DNA of 64,000 bases, taken from assembly GCF_016808095.1 (NCBI RefSeq), contig NC_068974.1, positions 20,258,825 through 20,322,824 on the forward strand, in the 5' to 3' direction. The number at the start of each line of letters is the position of its first letter. Position 1 is the first letter of the stretch. This document shows, piece after piece, positions 49,951 through 62,235 of the stretch. The notes below the pieces were generated by a model, which was given only the letters and a program-made list of their open reading frames with translations, was not told the origin of the DNA and ran no database searches. The position numbers and the translations under genes are program-made. This DNA is from Vigna angularis. Taxonomy: Eukaryota > Streptophyta > Magnoliopsida > Fabales > Fabaceae.

Positions 49951-51404
49951 GTAATATGTTCGTACGATTATCTTCTTCCATACCCTATCAATTAACTATA
50001 CTATTTTTGACTCCATATCAAAGTTTTGAAAGATGATGCATGTAAAATCCATACCCCATCAATTAACTATATACTATAGAAGTAACCCATTATATTGTTT
50101 AACTCTAAAAATGAAAATGTATAATGAATTTGTTATTCCTATTATGTAAATGTATAAATAGCCTATGATGATGTTTCTTCCTAGTTTTTCCTCAACGAAT
50201 ATTGTATCTAATTTAATTGCTCAAAGTTATTGCTAGTAGGAAACAAGACTTGGGAGAGCTTAAAAGGGTTTAAGAAGAAGCTTGCCCATGTCAAAGCAAT
50301 ACACGAAAGTGTTAGCATAAAGATGAAGCCTAGAAGTTTTTGATTATGTCTCAAAGTCAAGTCCCAAGTGCTCTTGTTACAAGAAGACTTTCATGAAGAC
50401 TTGTTTTTATGTTAAGAACACTTAAGATAATCGATTATCACAAAGAGGTTTTAAAAGTTTTCTAAAAACTTATTTTATCTTTGGAATAATCGATTATCCA
50501 TAATCAATTATGACTTACAATAATTGATTATCACGTGCAATTATGAAAGTTTTCAAGCATGTTTTTTTATCGTGGCGCATACATTAAATGAACAATCGAC
50601 TACTTCGTTTAAATAATCGTTTATCACATGTTAAATAGTTAACAACATACTTTTAGAGGTATTCTTGAGTGAAATCTCTATATATTGAATTGAAACTCTC
50701 ATTCAATACTATAAAATTGGCTATAGATAGCGATTTTTTAAATAAGTGTTATCTATGAATATGTAGAACAATGCGTTATTTATACCTAAGACAATAAATA
50801 ACACTTTTTTTAAAAAACGTTATCTATAAACATTAAATATTATTTTTTTAATTCATAAATAGACAAATAAATACGTTTAAAAAAAAACACTATCGATGAG
50901 TGTTAAAAAAGTTTTGAAATAAAATAATAAATACATTGTTTTAGAAAAGTTTTTTTAAACAATTAGAGAAAGTTTGTTAAACAAATCACTTTGGAAACTT
51001 TCAATAAACTTTTCAGTCAATTCAGGTTCCCTCTTTTCTCTCACTCATCGCTTTTCATCAGCGTGCCTGATAAGGTTTTCACGTTCCCTCCTTTTTTTTC
51101 TCTTACTCCGTCGTTTTTCATCAGCGTGGCCTGAAAACGGTTCGCGCATCTGTTCCTCTACTTTAGCGTCATTCATTCATTGTTCGCAAGCCTCGTGCAC
51201 TGGTTTAGAACTCTGTTCGAGTACTAGGTTTAGATCCCCGTTCGTGCACTGGTTTTAGGAGTCCTTTTCATTCGTAATAACATCATTGCGGAGGCAAACC
51301 CTAAGGGAGAACCCAATGCTTTGTTCTTTCCTTTTCCAATTGTTAATTTTAAACATGATTCAATGCTCATTTCTAATTTTGATTCTCACATTTCCATTGT
51401 GCAG

Positions 51405-51506
51405 GTAACTGCGAGGTTACTTTCGAGGCCACTCGTTTCACCTGTAACTCCGACTCAAACGCCGTCGTAATCTCGCTTCCCGGAAGCGGAAAGGTCAAAG
51501 TGTCAG
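51405..51506 (+). pseudogene. Unidentified exon-like fragment in CACTA-4
   Basis: Exactly 102 nt lie between a GTGCAG acceptor and a GTATTG donor, with one fully open frame reading NCEVTFEATRFTCNSDSNAV and then VISLPGSGKVKVS. Splice context and codon-like composition suggest a captured host exon. I do not recognise the gene. Confidence 0.45.
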
Positions 51507-52755
51507 GTATTGCTAAAAAATATGAAACACAGACCGTTTGATTTTGTTCGATTTGATTAATGGTTTTCACTTATGCTGCTTTAAGCTGCAGTTGTTGAAA
51601 ATCACGAGAACGCTTCTGAGGTTTCAAGGTGAGAAGAATATGAGGTTCATGGAGTTACTTTTAGGGTTCAAAATTTTAATTGAGGGGTATGAAGAAGGCC
51701 TATATAAGGGAGATCAATTGAGGAAGAAAGACACACAAAAAGCAAGCAATTTTTGAAACCTAAAAGTGAGGGTTTTAGTTGAGCGAGAGACGCGGAGTTG
51801 CGGAGCTAGGTAGGGGAGGTTGCGACGTGAAGAAGAGAAATTTTCCAGGTATGGGTAGCTAAGCCTATCTTTGAATGTAAACATGAGTTTTCGGTTGCAT
51901 TATGAAGTGTGTATGTGGAGTTCATTGTTTGGAATGTTTGATGATTGAGTGAAATATGTATGGATTGGTCCGTGTCATAAAAGTATGGTTTATGTAAAAA
52001 GTGTATACATGATATAATTGCTTTGAGAGAAAAAATTGGGTTTCTAAAACAGTTAACCTTAAGAGTATGCTCTGTTTACAAAAGGGAGGAATGACTGAAT
52101 AATTTGGATAATATATTGAGGTACATTGAATTCTATTTTATCCCGATAGATAGTACGAGTGGATCTAAAGTAACTCTTCTTTCGGGTGATGGATAACTCG
52201 AATGTCTGAAAATAAACTTATATCTCGGGTGCACCATGTTAGGTTACTATAACATGCATTGTATGACTGTCTTGGTTGATCATAATGATTCTGGAAAGAG
52301 CCGGGGGTTTTATCCAATTGATTAATCATATAATGAACCATAGAAAAGTTGTTATATTCAATCTTCAAGATAAGGTAGTCTGGATTGCGTGTATGTTAAT
52401 GGGTAAGGCTAGTCAGGATAATAACATGTGATTGAGTATCCCTACATTTTTGTTAATGAACAGATGAATTATGATGTAACTGATTTGAATTTGATATGTA
52501 CCAGTGATAGGTTACAAGCATCAATGAAGTCATACAATGAAAAGTCTGGATAAATAAAAAAATATGGTGCAAGGGTTACTTTTAATACATTTTAGTTATT
52601 GGAGCTGTTTCTATCATATTTACTTTGAGTGAGGTAGTGAGAAGGGGAACATATTAATTAATTGGGGGTGGGGGTAAAATAAATTTATCTTCAATGATTT
52701 GTATTTTCATGTTGGTTATGTTTATTGATATGCTCAAAACTACCTTTTGTTCCAG

Positions 52756-53645
52756 GACTTCCAGAAAGAAATTGTCAAAGCAGCCAAAACTTTTACAACT
52801 ATAGGTTACAAGCATATTGAAACAGATGAAAATTGATTTTTGCTTCTTTTTTCCTGCAAATTCAGTATACTTTGAGGAGTAATATTTTCAGGAATTAGAA
52901 GCACCTAGAAATTTTGTTTATGGATTTATGATTTGATTAAACCCTCAAACAATACCCATGGTAGACTGGAACAAAGCTTTCTGAAGATTGCTATAAATAT
53001 GGAGCAGAGAACAACAGTGAGAATATATTAGCTAAGGTTGCATCTGTATATGGTGATGCCCGGAAGCTTGTAGAAAAGGAGCATGAAGAGTTAAATCAGC
53101 TTCTATCTACTTAGGTGGACTTTTCTTTTGTTGATCACATGTATAAGTTTTAATGCAAATTCAGAACGAGAGAATCTATTAAATTATTAGTTTTATCATT
53201 TAGCCGCATTTGAATTTATAAGTATTCGAAAAGTTGTGTACAAGTGTTTCATATCCTCTCTTTGTTCCTTTTCTTCATTAAATAATTTTTTTGCTCAGTT
53301 TTGAAAAGTAAAATGGTAAAAAATAATGTGTCTTTAAATCTTGGACATTTTTAATTAGTGCTCACTGCCATGCTGTGTTTTTATCGTACAATAATCATAT
53401 TGAAGTGTCTACTGGAATATAAAACAAGATGAAGTCCCAAAATGACTAAATTTTGTTTACCAATTGTCAATTTAATTTATTATTCACATTATCTTTAAAT
53501 ATTATAAGGTGAGAAACATGAATGCAATGGTTTCAATTCCCCGGTATTAGATCCTTTGAGGCAAATGATCAATGGTGCACCTTTGGAGGATGCGCACCAT
53601 CTTGCTCAACGGTATAGTCGAATGAGAGAAGAAGCAGAGGCACAG
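52756..53645 (+). pseudogene. Captured SH3P (SH3/BAR-domain) gene exons in CACTA-4
   Basis: Three exons with introns are kept. 52756-52825 reads DFQKEIVKAAKTFTTIGYKH. 52965-53114 reads TGTKLSEDCYKYGAEN and VASVYGDARKLVEKEHEELN. 53544-53645 reads VLDPLRQMINGAPLED and HLAQRYSRMREEAEAQ. This order and these motifs match the BAR-domain part of plant SH3 domain-containing proteins (AtSH3P1/2/3), which act in clathrin-linked trafficking and autophagosome formation. Damage: the first donor reads AT instead of GT, the second exon ends with TAG where CAG is expected, and the third acceptor reads CG instead of AG. The SH3 domain is missing. Retained introns show capture at DNA level. Confidence 0.9.
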
Positions 53646-54679
53646 GTAAGTCAAAGTTTACAATGAATTAGCAATGTCTTCTCTTGGTCAACCAATAACT
53701 TAATTATGATTTGAATTCTGAATCTCATTGAAGTATGGAAACAAGTTCGGGATGTTAATTTAATTAACATTGGAATTTTGTTTTTCCACTAGTTTTGATA
53801 GTGTAGAATTAAAGAAGTTAAAACATATCCGGCCATTTACATGCAAATGTAGTGGGTTTTCTTGTCCTTTCCAATTCGGAAAATTGATAGCACTTATTGC
53901 AACCTCATATTTTTATAAACTAATCTGGACAACGTGTATATCAGCTCACGGTGCTAGCAAAATTTGCATTCTTTGAACCATGGTTATCCTTATTAAAATA
54001 GATTGGTTGGATTTGGTACTATATGTATTTGGATTTTATTTTCTTGATGGTTGAACTAGTGGCTAAAGTTCATAATGTAGCTTCTAGATGTTATGAATCA
54101 CTAAAATAATAATGTATTTGTGTTATTTTGTTTCATTGTGTTACTTGTTTTTTTCTTACTAATGTTATTTTGTTTCGTGTTACTTGTTTTTTTCTTACTA
54201 AGAGGAGGGGTTTCATGTGGTTGTAATGTACTCTAATTATATATTATTTTTCTTTTTTGTAGTATTTTTTTAGTTACAGATATCAACAATATCGTGATAG
54301 TTAAATCATTGAAGTTAGGAAAAATTGGTGTTTACATATAATTAGTACATACTTTTAGATTATGATGTATATTCTTATAAGTACTTATAGGATATATATG
54401 TTATGGTTGTATATATTATTTTATGAAGCAATGTCATGTCATGATACTTACTAGACGACTTAATGATTATATTTTGAAATATTATTGTACTAATAGTTTT
54501 TATTCATATTAATAAGAATTCTTTTTGAGACCTTTGTCATATTTTTCTTAATATTTTATATATTTTTGTATATAATAGAACCAATAGATAGTGTGTCTTT
54601 GTACATAATAAAATCAATATTTTATATTTTTTGAAATATTTTATTCTAAAATTAATTATTTTTAAAAGAAAAATTTAGA

Positions 54680-54905
54680 CCTAAAAAAGTGTTATCTATT
54701 GTCAGCACCAATAGATAGCGCTTTTTTAAAAAAGCGCTATCTATTGTTAGACACTAATAGATAACGCTTTTTAAAAAAAACGCTATCTATTGTCAGACAC
54801 CAATAGATAATACTGTTTTTAAGAGCACTATCTATTAGATAGCGCTTAAATAGATAACGCTTAAAAAGCGCTATCTATGATAAAAAAAGCGTTATCTATA
54901 CATTT
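54680..54905. repeat. Subterminal repeat array of CACTA-4
   Basis: At least six copies of (A)AAAAGCGCTATCTATTG or its complement alternate in direct and inverted orientation, giving potential hairpins. Similar words occur at 50720-50900 near the other end. Confidence 0.85.
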
Positions 54906-55517
54906 TTTTGTAGTAGTGATTCTAAAATACAAGACATACAAAAATCTTATTTGTTCAGCTGTGTGCTGTGATAAGTGTGTTCTAGGGTTTGTGTAACTCT
55001 TGTATTGTGGCTTTGAGAAATTGGTGTTGGCATAGAGCGAGAACTCTCAAGGGAGTTGTGGTTGAGTTTGTTGTTGTTGCTGAGTAAAGTCTTGTCATTC
55101 TTTTTGAAGATTCCAAAGAGGTGTTCATCCTTCGTGAAACATTCGAAGGAGGTGTTCATCCCTTGTGGGTTTCAGGGGAAGTGAGTTTCATTTCTTGGGG
55201 TAACAAGAGAAGTGTTTTAAAGCTTAATCTTGTTTATTTCTTTGTGATTATAACAATTTGTTGGTTATGTGATAGTGGATTGTTAATTCTCATTTGAGAT
55301 TAACAACTGGACGTAGGATCCTTGTGATTTGAACCAGTATAAAATTACTTGTGCAATTTTCTCTCTTCCTTATTCTCTTATTTGTTTTAATTTATCATTA
55401 AGGAATTTGAATTATAAGAGATTATTAAAGGCACAATTGGTGATAAGAAACCAATTCACCTCCTCTTAATTTGTTGTTCATGCCAACCATTCTGTTGCAT
55501 CGCTCTAACAAAATGGT

Positions 55518-55812
55518 CTAAAACAACGGCTAAACTAGAAGGAACAAGACCTACGAACAAGACTAGCTTCCTTGGACTTGTTGGTAAAAAGGTCGATAAC
55601 ATAGATTATTACAATGATAAGATTAATGAACTTGTTACCAAATTCAAATTTGAGTAAAAGGTCACCCTTAGAGAGAAGTAACAAGATGTTTGTCTGGTGT
55701 TTCTCTCAAGTAGGGTGGTTGTAGTCTGCAGCTTAGAGTTTGCATGCGCAAATGGTTGACACTGGGTCAATCTTTGATGCTCCCGAACCCAATCAATTGA
55801 TCTGTTATAATA
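55518..55812 (+). pseudogene. ERD4-like pseudogene, 3' part
   Basis: It continues the fragment at 49480-49950. The plus frame reads GTRPTNKTSFLGLVGKKVDN, then IDYYNDKINELVTKFKFE, a TAA stop, KVTLREK, another TAA, and VFLSSRV. After a frameshift it reads HAQMVDTGSIFDAPEPN. These are the cytosolic RNA-recognition-like region motifs of ERD4-type OSCA proteins, ending in the conserved DAPEP. The C-terminal membrane domain is not present before the copia insertion at 55940. Confidence 0.82.
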
Positions 55813-55939
55813 CTGACTTATTGCTCTACTGCAATACTGGTTTTTGGGTTACAACCTAACCGAAATTGAAGATAGTATAAGTAATGGATATTGGGATTAA
55901 ATGTCATGCCAATATACTGCAAATTTAATAGGGTGGTTT

Positions 55940-58566
55940 TGTTGGAATTTAAGAGTATCAAAGACAATTTTCAAATTCATGAAGAGTTATAATTATTCAT
56001 GAAGAGTTACAACCATTCATGAAAAAATACAATAAAGAAATGTAATTAATTAGAATCAGGTATCTCTTGGATTTGAAAGATGCTTTATCAACATCTATAT
56101 AAAGGGATTATGTGCTCTATTGAATAAGAGACTTTTTCTCTTCATTATGTCATTCACTTAAAACAAATCAACTCGTGAGAATTTTATTCTTGTTTGACGT
56201 TAATACTAAGAGTGAGTATTATCGTTGTATTTTTTCTTTGTATGTTAAAAGCGGATTTCGTGATCTCTTTCACTCTTATAAGGGAGAAATATTGCTTTTA
56301 GGAAAGTGTGTATTCACACCTAGAAGATTATATCAAGTATACATTGTTGTTCATCTTGTTTCCTTAAGATCTTGGAAAATTGTTCCAACAGTCTAAAAAC
56401 AATATCTTCTCTAAGATGACAACAATTCGTAAGATGTCTACAAACTTTCACAAATTAGACAAGTTTGAAGGCGTTGGTTTTCGACGATGGCAAAAGAATA
56501 TGCATTTCCTTCTCTTGGCTTTAAACGTGGCATATGTTCTAAGTTTTTCCCAACCCAAAGAAAACGAAACCGAGACATTAGAGGAACAACGAAAAAGGAA
56601 CAAATGGGAGAATGATGATTATGTTTGTCGTGGTCACATTTTGAATGGTATGTCTAATCCTTTATTTGACAAATATCAATATGTGGATTCTGTAAAAGAA
56701 CTTTGGGATCAAATTGAAAGTAAATACATTTCTGAAGATGCATCAAGCAAGAAATTCCTGGATATGGGAGAAGCAGATGTTATACTAGGTATGAAGATTA
56801 AGAGGGAAAATGAGAAATTAATTTTGTCTCAATCTCATTACATTGAGAAAGTACTCAAGAAATTCAACAATTATGAATGCTCTTTTGTTTCAACCCCTAT
56901 GGACCCTAGTTTAAAGATATTACCTAATGGTTGTAAAGTAGTTTAACAATTGGAATATGCAAGGGTAATACGATGTTTAATGTATGCAATGACAAGTACA
57001 AGGCCAAATATTGCTTTTGCGGTAAGCAAATTGAGTAGATATACTAGTAACCCTAGTCTATCACATTGGCAAGCAGTACATTGAGTACTTAAGTATTTAA
57101 AGAAAACTATTAATTATGGATTAACATATAGTGTTATCCTTCAATTTTGGAAGGATATTCTGATGCAAGTTGGATTACAAATGCAGAAGATCACTCTTCA
57201 AATAGTGGTTGGATTTTCTTCCTTGGGGGAGGTGCAATTTCTTGTTCGTCGAAGAAACAAACTTGCATTACAGATTTTACTATGGCTTTAGAGTTTATAG
57301 CTCTAGCCTCGGCAGGAAAGGAAGCCGAATGGTTGAGGAATCTCATGTTCGAAGTACCATTGTTACCAAAACCAATATCACCAATAGCAATACATTGTGA
57401 CAATGCTGCAACATTGGCAAAGGCTTATGGTCAAGTATACAATGGCAAATCAATACATATTGGTGTGAGACATAGTTATGTCCAAGGACTCATCAAAGAT
57501 GGAATTATTATAGTAGATTTCGTGCGGACAAAGTTTAATTTGGCTGATGGATTTACTAAGACATTGGCTAAAGATTTCGTTTCCAAAATGAAAATTGGAA
57601 TGGAAATGGAGCCCACGATTAATCAAAAGTAAGGGAATATTAACTTAACACTTAATATGACATTGAATCTTAAGTTCAATAAGATTAAATCTCTTATTTG
57701 ATGATTGAAAGCACAAATAATTATTTCAAGAGTGCTTTAGATCTGTGATGCTTAGGAGGTTGACTAATTCTTAATTGATTTCTTGAATTTATGTTTTTCC
57801 ACAGAAACATGTTTACCTATGAAATCAAGGGGGCATGGCTTTGTTGCACTTATGAATAAATATGGACGCATGGCCCTATTGTGTCAAATATAACAAGAAT
57901 ATGTAATTTATCTTATATGTAGAATATCTTCAAGACTTCATTATGTATTATGTTGGTTTAATTGTTTCGACACCAATAAATACGAATTCCTGAAATGTGT
58001 ATTCTACTAAGTGAAAGTTCAAGTCTATGTACACTTTCATTTATGTGTAAGATTGCAATTATTAATTGACGTTTGTGTTAAGTAATTATACAATACTCTC
58101 AAATTGTGGAGGATTGTTGGAATTTAAGAGTATTAGAGATAATTTTGAGATTCATGAAGAGTTACAATTATTCATTAAGAGTTACAACCATTCATGAAAA
58201 GTTACAATAAAAAAATGTAACTAATCAGAATCTGGTGTCTCTTGGATTTGAAAGATGCCTAATCAACATTTATATAAAGGGATTATGTACTCTATTGAAT
58301 AAGAGACTTTTTCTCTTCATTATGTCATTCACTTAACACAAATCAATTTGTGAGAATTTTATTCTTGTTTGTCGTTAATACTAAGAGTTAATATTATCGT
58401 TGTATTTCTTTTTTGTATCTTAAAAGCAGATTTCGTGATTCCCTTTACTCTTATAAGGGACAAAATATTGTTTTTAGGAAAGTTTGTATTCACGCATAGA
58501 AGATTATATCAAGTCTACATTGTTGTTCATCTTGTTTCCCTAAGTTCTTGGAAAATTGTTCCAATA
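55940..58566 (+). mobile_element. Internally deleted Ty1/copia element with both LTRs, TSD GGTTT
   Basis: LTRs at 55940-56390 (451 bp) and 58115-58566 (452 bp) both start TGTTGGAATTTAAGAGTAT. The first ends CCAACA, the second CCAATA. GGTTT flanks the whole (55935-55939 and 58567-58571). A short polypurine stretch TTGTGGAGGAT precedes the 3' LTR. The interior is only about 1.7 kb: a gag start fused to the last part of reverse transcriptase plus RNase H. No standard initiator-Met primer site follows the 5' LTR, so priming may be lost or unusual. Confidence 0.95.
56416..57632 (+). pseudogene. Copia gag joined by deletion to RT end and RNase H
   Basis: From ATG 56416 the frame gives copia gag (FRRWQKNMHFLLLALNVAYV) up to SSKKFL. 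It then jumps at about 56758 into DMGEADVILGMKIKRENEKL of reverse transcriptase, so the rest of gag, protease, integrase and most of RT are deleted with the frame preserved. A TAA at 56944-56946 interrupts before QLEYARV. YAMTSTRPNIAFAVSKLSRY follows, then a frameshift near 57140. RNase H resumes with YSDASWITNAEDHSSNSGWI and HCDNAATLAKA (57147-57632), ending before the 3' LTR. It cannot encode an active polymerase. Confidence 0.9.
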
Positions 58567-58571
58567 GGTTT

Positions 58572-59622
58572 TTGAATCTTAATGTTGATTTGTTTCAAGA
58601 TGATCTTTTAGATGTTGTTTTGCTTGTTTTTGCAATATGGCTTGTTTTAGTATTTTGTCTTGTGTCTTGGTTTTTGTAGTTAATCTATGAATTATGCATT
58701 ATGATACTAATGTGAATATTTGTAACTATCTTGTTTGACATTTAGCCAAATATTTGTAACCAATTATGTGCTCCTAATCTTAAAAGCAGTTTTTTTTAAC
58801 TATATAGGTTATAATTAAGCAATTTCATTGTTCATAATGATTAAAAACGAAATCTTAGATGTACAAACCTATAGTATATAAACTATAAAAATGGTAAATA
58901 AGTTATACTTGTATATATTGATGTATACAAGCTTCATTTGGATTAAGGCATTTATATTGTTAGAGTTAAAGTGCTAGAGTGTTGGATTATAAATATAGAA
59001 GTCTAAAGGAAAAATGCATACTTTTTGAATTCAAACAGCCAAAAAGATAATCTGTGTAGCTTGAAACTAATCCGACAAAATGATGTCCCCACCACATCTC
59101 ATATCCCATAAACTTAACAATAGCATTTGATAATTGTAATTTGCTTTTCCAAAAGTCACTAGAAACTCCAAGTACCTTGCAACCCTTATTTGGTATGTGT
59201 CTTAGCTCTGAGTGGTTAATCTGTTGCATCCTTAACATATTCATGGAGAACAACCCTAGTTCATCAACAAGTGATAGAAAATCGGTTGAGAGGAATGGAA
59301 GAAATCAAATGAAGGATCTTTTCTCCAAAGCTCAACTCAGTTTTTCCTTAGATGCTTGAGACTAGACTTGCTAGGGGTTTTGTTAGCCAACTTGTTGCTG
59401 GCCTTTGATGCTTTAAGTATGTATAAGCAATTTTTTAATTTATAAACTTCTATATAAATTTTGTATATATAAGCTTTTATAGGATTTCACTTGTGAAAGA
59501 ATCTTAATTCTTTTATCTTCTTTTACAAGTGTTTTAGAGAAGTTTTAGGTTCATATTATTTTCTTTTAGTTTTGTTCACCTACTATTTTATTCCTGCATT
59601 AAAATATTCTAAACTACTTCTG
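58572..59622. other. No gene assigned; one composition-plausible minus frame
   Basis: AT-rich sequence. A minus frame at 59253-58987 reads ELRHIPNKGCKVLGVSSDFW and then KSKLQLSNAIVKFMGYEMWW, which looks more protein-like than its surroundings but matches no family I know. Confidence 0.35.
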
Positions 59623-60582
59623 CACCATTGCAAAAAAGGCTTTTAACGTCAGTTATTTTTTACATTCCACGTTCAATTCATATCCGACGTTTTATTGGGA
59701 GACGTCAATTTGACGTTAGATCCCATTCTCCGGACATCAATTTTGACGTCAGACCCCTCCAAAAACGACGTTCATTTAAAAAAAAATTAATTTGTTTTTA
59801 CAATATTACCACACCTGAAATACAAAAACCGATTCCAACACATCACAAAATTGTATATACTATGAGTTTCAAGCAATGGAGATTGAACACTCAATGTCTT
59901 CGTCGAGATCCGTCAACTCGTCCACAAAAATGCATCATAAGGAAAATTTAATCAGTCTAAACGAAATTTAATTGGTGCAAATGAAATTTAATTGGTGCCA
60001 ACTAAAGTTAATCGGTGTAAAATAAGTTAATTGGATGAAAATTAATCAAACATACCTTGCAGCAACAATGACGAACACGAACGAAAAGAAAACCCAAACG
60101 AAAACATAAAAGAAAGTGAGGCTCGTGTTATGAGTTTTTGGGGTTTAAAAGGACATTGGACATTTGCCCCCCTCCACTACCGACGTCTAATGTCTGAAAA
60201 AGTGACATTTCAATTATGATTTTGCAACTTCTAGCAGAGGGTTTGACGTCTATGTCGTAAAAAAAATAATATAGACACTTAAAATGAGGTATTTTCGGAC
60301 CTTTTTAACGGAGGAACCGACGTCTAATTCGAGTTAGTCATTGGGGGGCCTGTAGCCAACGTCTAATGGCAATAAAACAGTGACCTTTTAGTTCTGTATG
60401 TAGACCATTTGACGTCTGATCTTGGGGGAACCGACTTCTATATACCTTATTTGACGTTTGACCTTGGGGAATAGACGTTTATAAGGGCGTTTTATTTACA
60501 AAACTGCCACCGGTCAGTTTTTACGTTGGATTTTTTTATAGACGTTAAACGCATGACGTTAAACGTTATTTATGCACTAGTG
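59623..60582. mobile_element. Small non-autonomous CACTA (CACTA-5) with TSD CTG
   Basis: The left end CACCATTGCAAAAAAGG (59623) and reversed right end CACTAGTGCATAAATAACG (60582) are flanked by CTG on both sides (59620-59622 and 60583-60585). Subterminal words AACGTC/GACGTC/GACGTT are frequent at both ends. No coding sequence is present. Confidence 0.88.
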
Positions 60583-60809
60583 CTGCTATTAGATGATCAA
60601 GTTCTTGAAGTTTTCTTGTAAATATTCGTTTGAATGATATGTTTGTAGTGTGATATGTTTATAGTATTTCTCTTGAATAGTTTAGGTGTGAATTACAAGT
60701 TCTCAAACGCTACGGGACATGGTGGATTCCTTCCTTGGGTCAACATTGCATAGTAAGTTGTGATTTTTTGGCACAATATGACTCTAGATAATCCAACATT
60801 GTTCCTAAT

Positions 60810-61764
60810 CATTATTAAAAAATAAGGATTTAACTCGTGCATTTGACACCAATTTAGTTGTAACCGAAGCAAAAAAATGGTATAGTGGTATTTTTGTAAT
60901 TATTGCAAACGTATATTTTTTAGAGAACCGAGACATAAAATAACTGATTTTTTTCTTTTTATTTTTTTGAGAGGGTTTAGGCAGCGATTCTTTATAGAAC
61001 CGAGGTCATAGACCTTTATTGCCTCGGTTAAAAAAATAACCGAGGTAATAACATGTTTTTAGGGTTAAATTTCGCAAACGAGTCTCTTGCACATTTGAAA
61101 CATTTGTAAACTCTTTTGCGCCGCTGCTGCTCTCACGCCTTCCAGACCATCATCTTCAATTTCTTTCATTTTTCGTTGATTAATTGTTTCTCTACCATTG
61201 TCTTTCATTTTTACCGATTAATTTTATGCACATGTGCTCTTTGGATGTTTATTTCGTTTTGTTTCAGCACAGAAGCCACCTTTAACCTTCAAGGTTAGTT
61301 TCATTTTAAGTTTTTGATGTTTTCGTTTTGCAAAGTTTGAAAAAAAACAATTTTTTTTGTTAAAATAGAAAACGATTAACCGGAGCGAAAGTTAGAGTCT
61401 TTTTAAGATTTGTAATGCAAATATTTTTTAAACTTCAGATTACAAGTTTGTTTCTGGGTTTGTGTTCGTGTATATATGCTATGGAATGTTTGCAGAAACG
61501 AATAACTTTTTTTAAAAAAAAAACATACATTAGACAACGATTCTGGACCCCAACCGAGGTCATAGACCCTTAAATTAATTATTTTTAAGGGTTTGCAGCC
61601 TCGGTTCAAACTAGAACCGAGACAATAATCATAATTTTTTTACTTTGATTTTTGAACCGAGGTCAAAAGTTCGGATTGTTTACCTCATTTGCATATACCT
61701 CGGTTCTGTAACCGCAATCATAAATCCAAAACAATCGAGGCAATAACCCTTTGTTGCACTAGTG
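60810..61764. mobile_element. Small non-autonomous CACTA (CACTA-6) with TSD AAT
   Basis: The right end reversed reads CACTAGTGCAACAAAGGG (61764). The left end at 60810 is a decayed CATTATTAAAAAATAAGG. AAT flanks both (60807-60809 and 61765-61767). Subterminal AACCGAGGC/GCCTCGGTT words are those of CACTA-1, so this is probably a deletion derivative of the same family. The central part (about 61080-61300) is leader-like and not coding. Confidence 0.75.
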
Positions 61765-61767
61765 AAT

Positions 61768-62235
61768 ACATGTTTAGTGATCTCTGGTGTAAGATTCATA
61801 GGATAGGAATGATTTACATCTTAAAAGAAGACTCTTCAAGTCTTATGTTCTGTTGAAAAGCAAAATACTTACCGAAGATAAGAAGCCAATCTTTCAACCC
61901 TTCACTTAATAACAAAATACTTTAAGGATCTATGCCCTAATGGTCTAGAGTTTGATCTTTGCTAGTCATATTCTTGAAATTCAATTGAATTTGTGGAGGG
62001 GAATGTGCTAGTCCACCTGACAAGCACAAAAGTGTTCTTGCATGACGAGAAATGCTAAGACAAACCTACTTGTGGATTCTACTGTGACATTATGATCGAT
62101 CTTTTATTGTAGAATCATGAGCTCAATCTGTCATGAATTCTCCCTTTTAGTCTAACAATATCAATACTTTACAATTTTAGTTAATTAATTAAAATGTTAA
62201 CATTCAATATTTTAATTGACTAGGTAATTTGGGCA
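61768..62235. other. No feature seen
   Basis: AT-rich spacer between two CACTA elements. Confidence 0.45.

Larger units (their letters stand above)
50704..54918. mobile_element. CACTA transposon (CACTA-4) with TSD ATT
   Basis: The left end CAATACTATAAAATTGG (50704) and the right end, reversed CACTACTACAAAAAAATG (54918), form degenerate terminal inverted repeats flanked by ATT on both sides (50701-50703 and 54919-54921). Subterminal AAAAAGCG(C/T)TATCTAT words are dense at both ends, with a tandem cluster at 54680-54905. No transposase is visible. It carries exons of an SH3P/BAR-domain gene (52756-53645) and another exon-like piece (51405-51506). It lies inside a copia-type LTR. Confidence 0.88.
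50231..55510 (+). mobile_element. Copia-type (SIRE-like) LTR, split by CACTA-4
   Basis: Left part 50231-50703 starts TGCTAGTAGG and contains many AATCGATTATC/AATTGATTATC words. Right part 54922-55510 ends GCTCTAACA. The two parts join naturally once CACTA-4 and one copy of its ATT duplication are removed. The ERD4-like pseudogene lies on both sides, so this LTR was inserted into that sequence. I could not match a 5-bp TSD (GTTAT versus AAATG), so the exact edges, or the solo-LTR reading, are uncertain. Confidence 0.55.
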
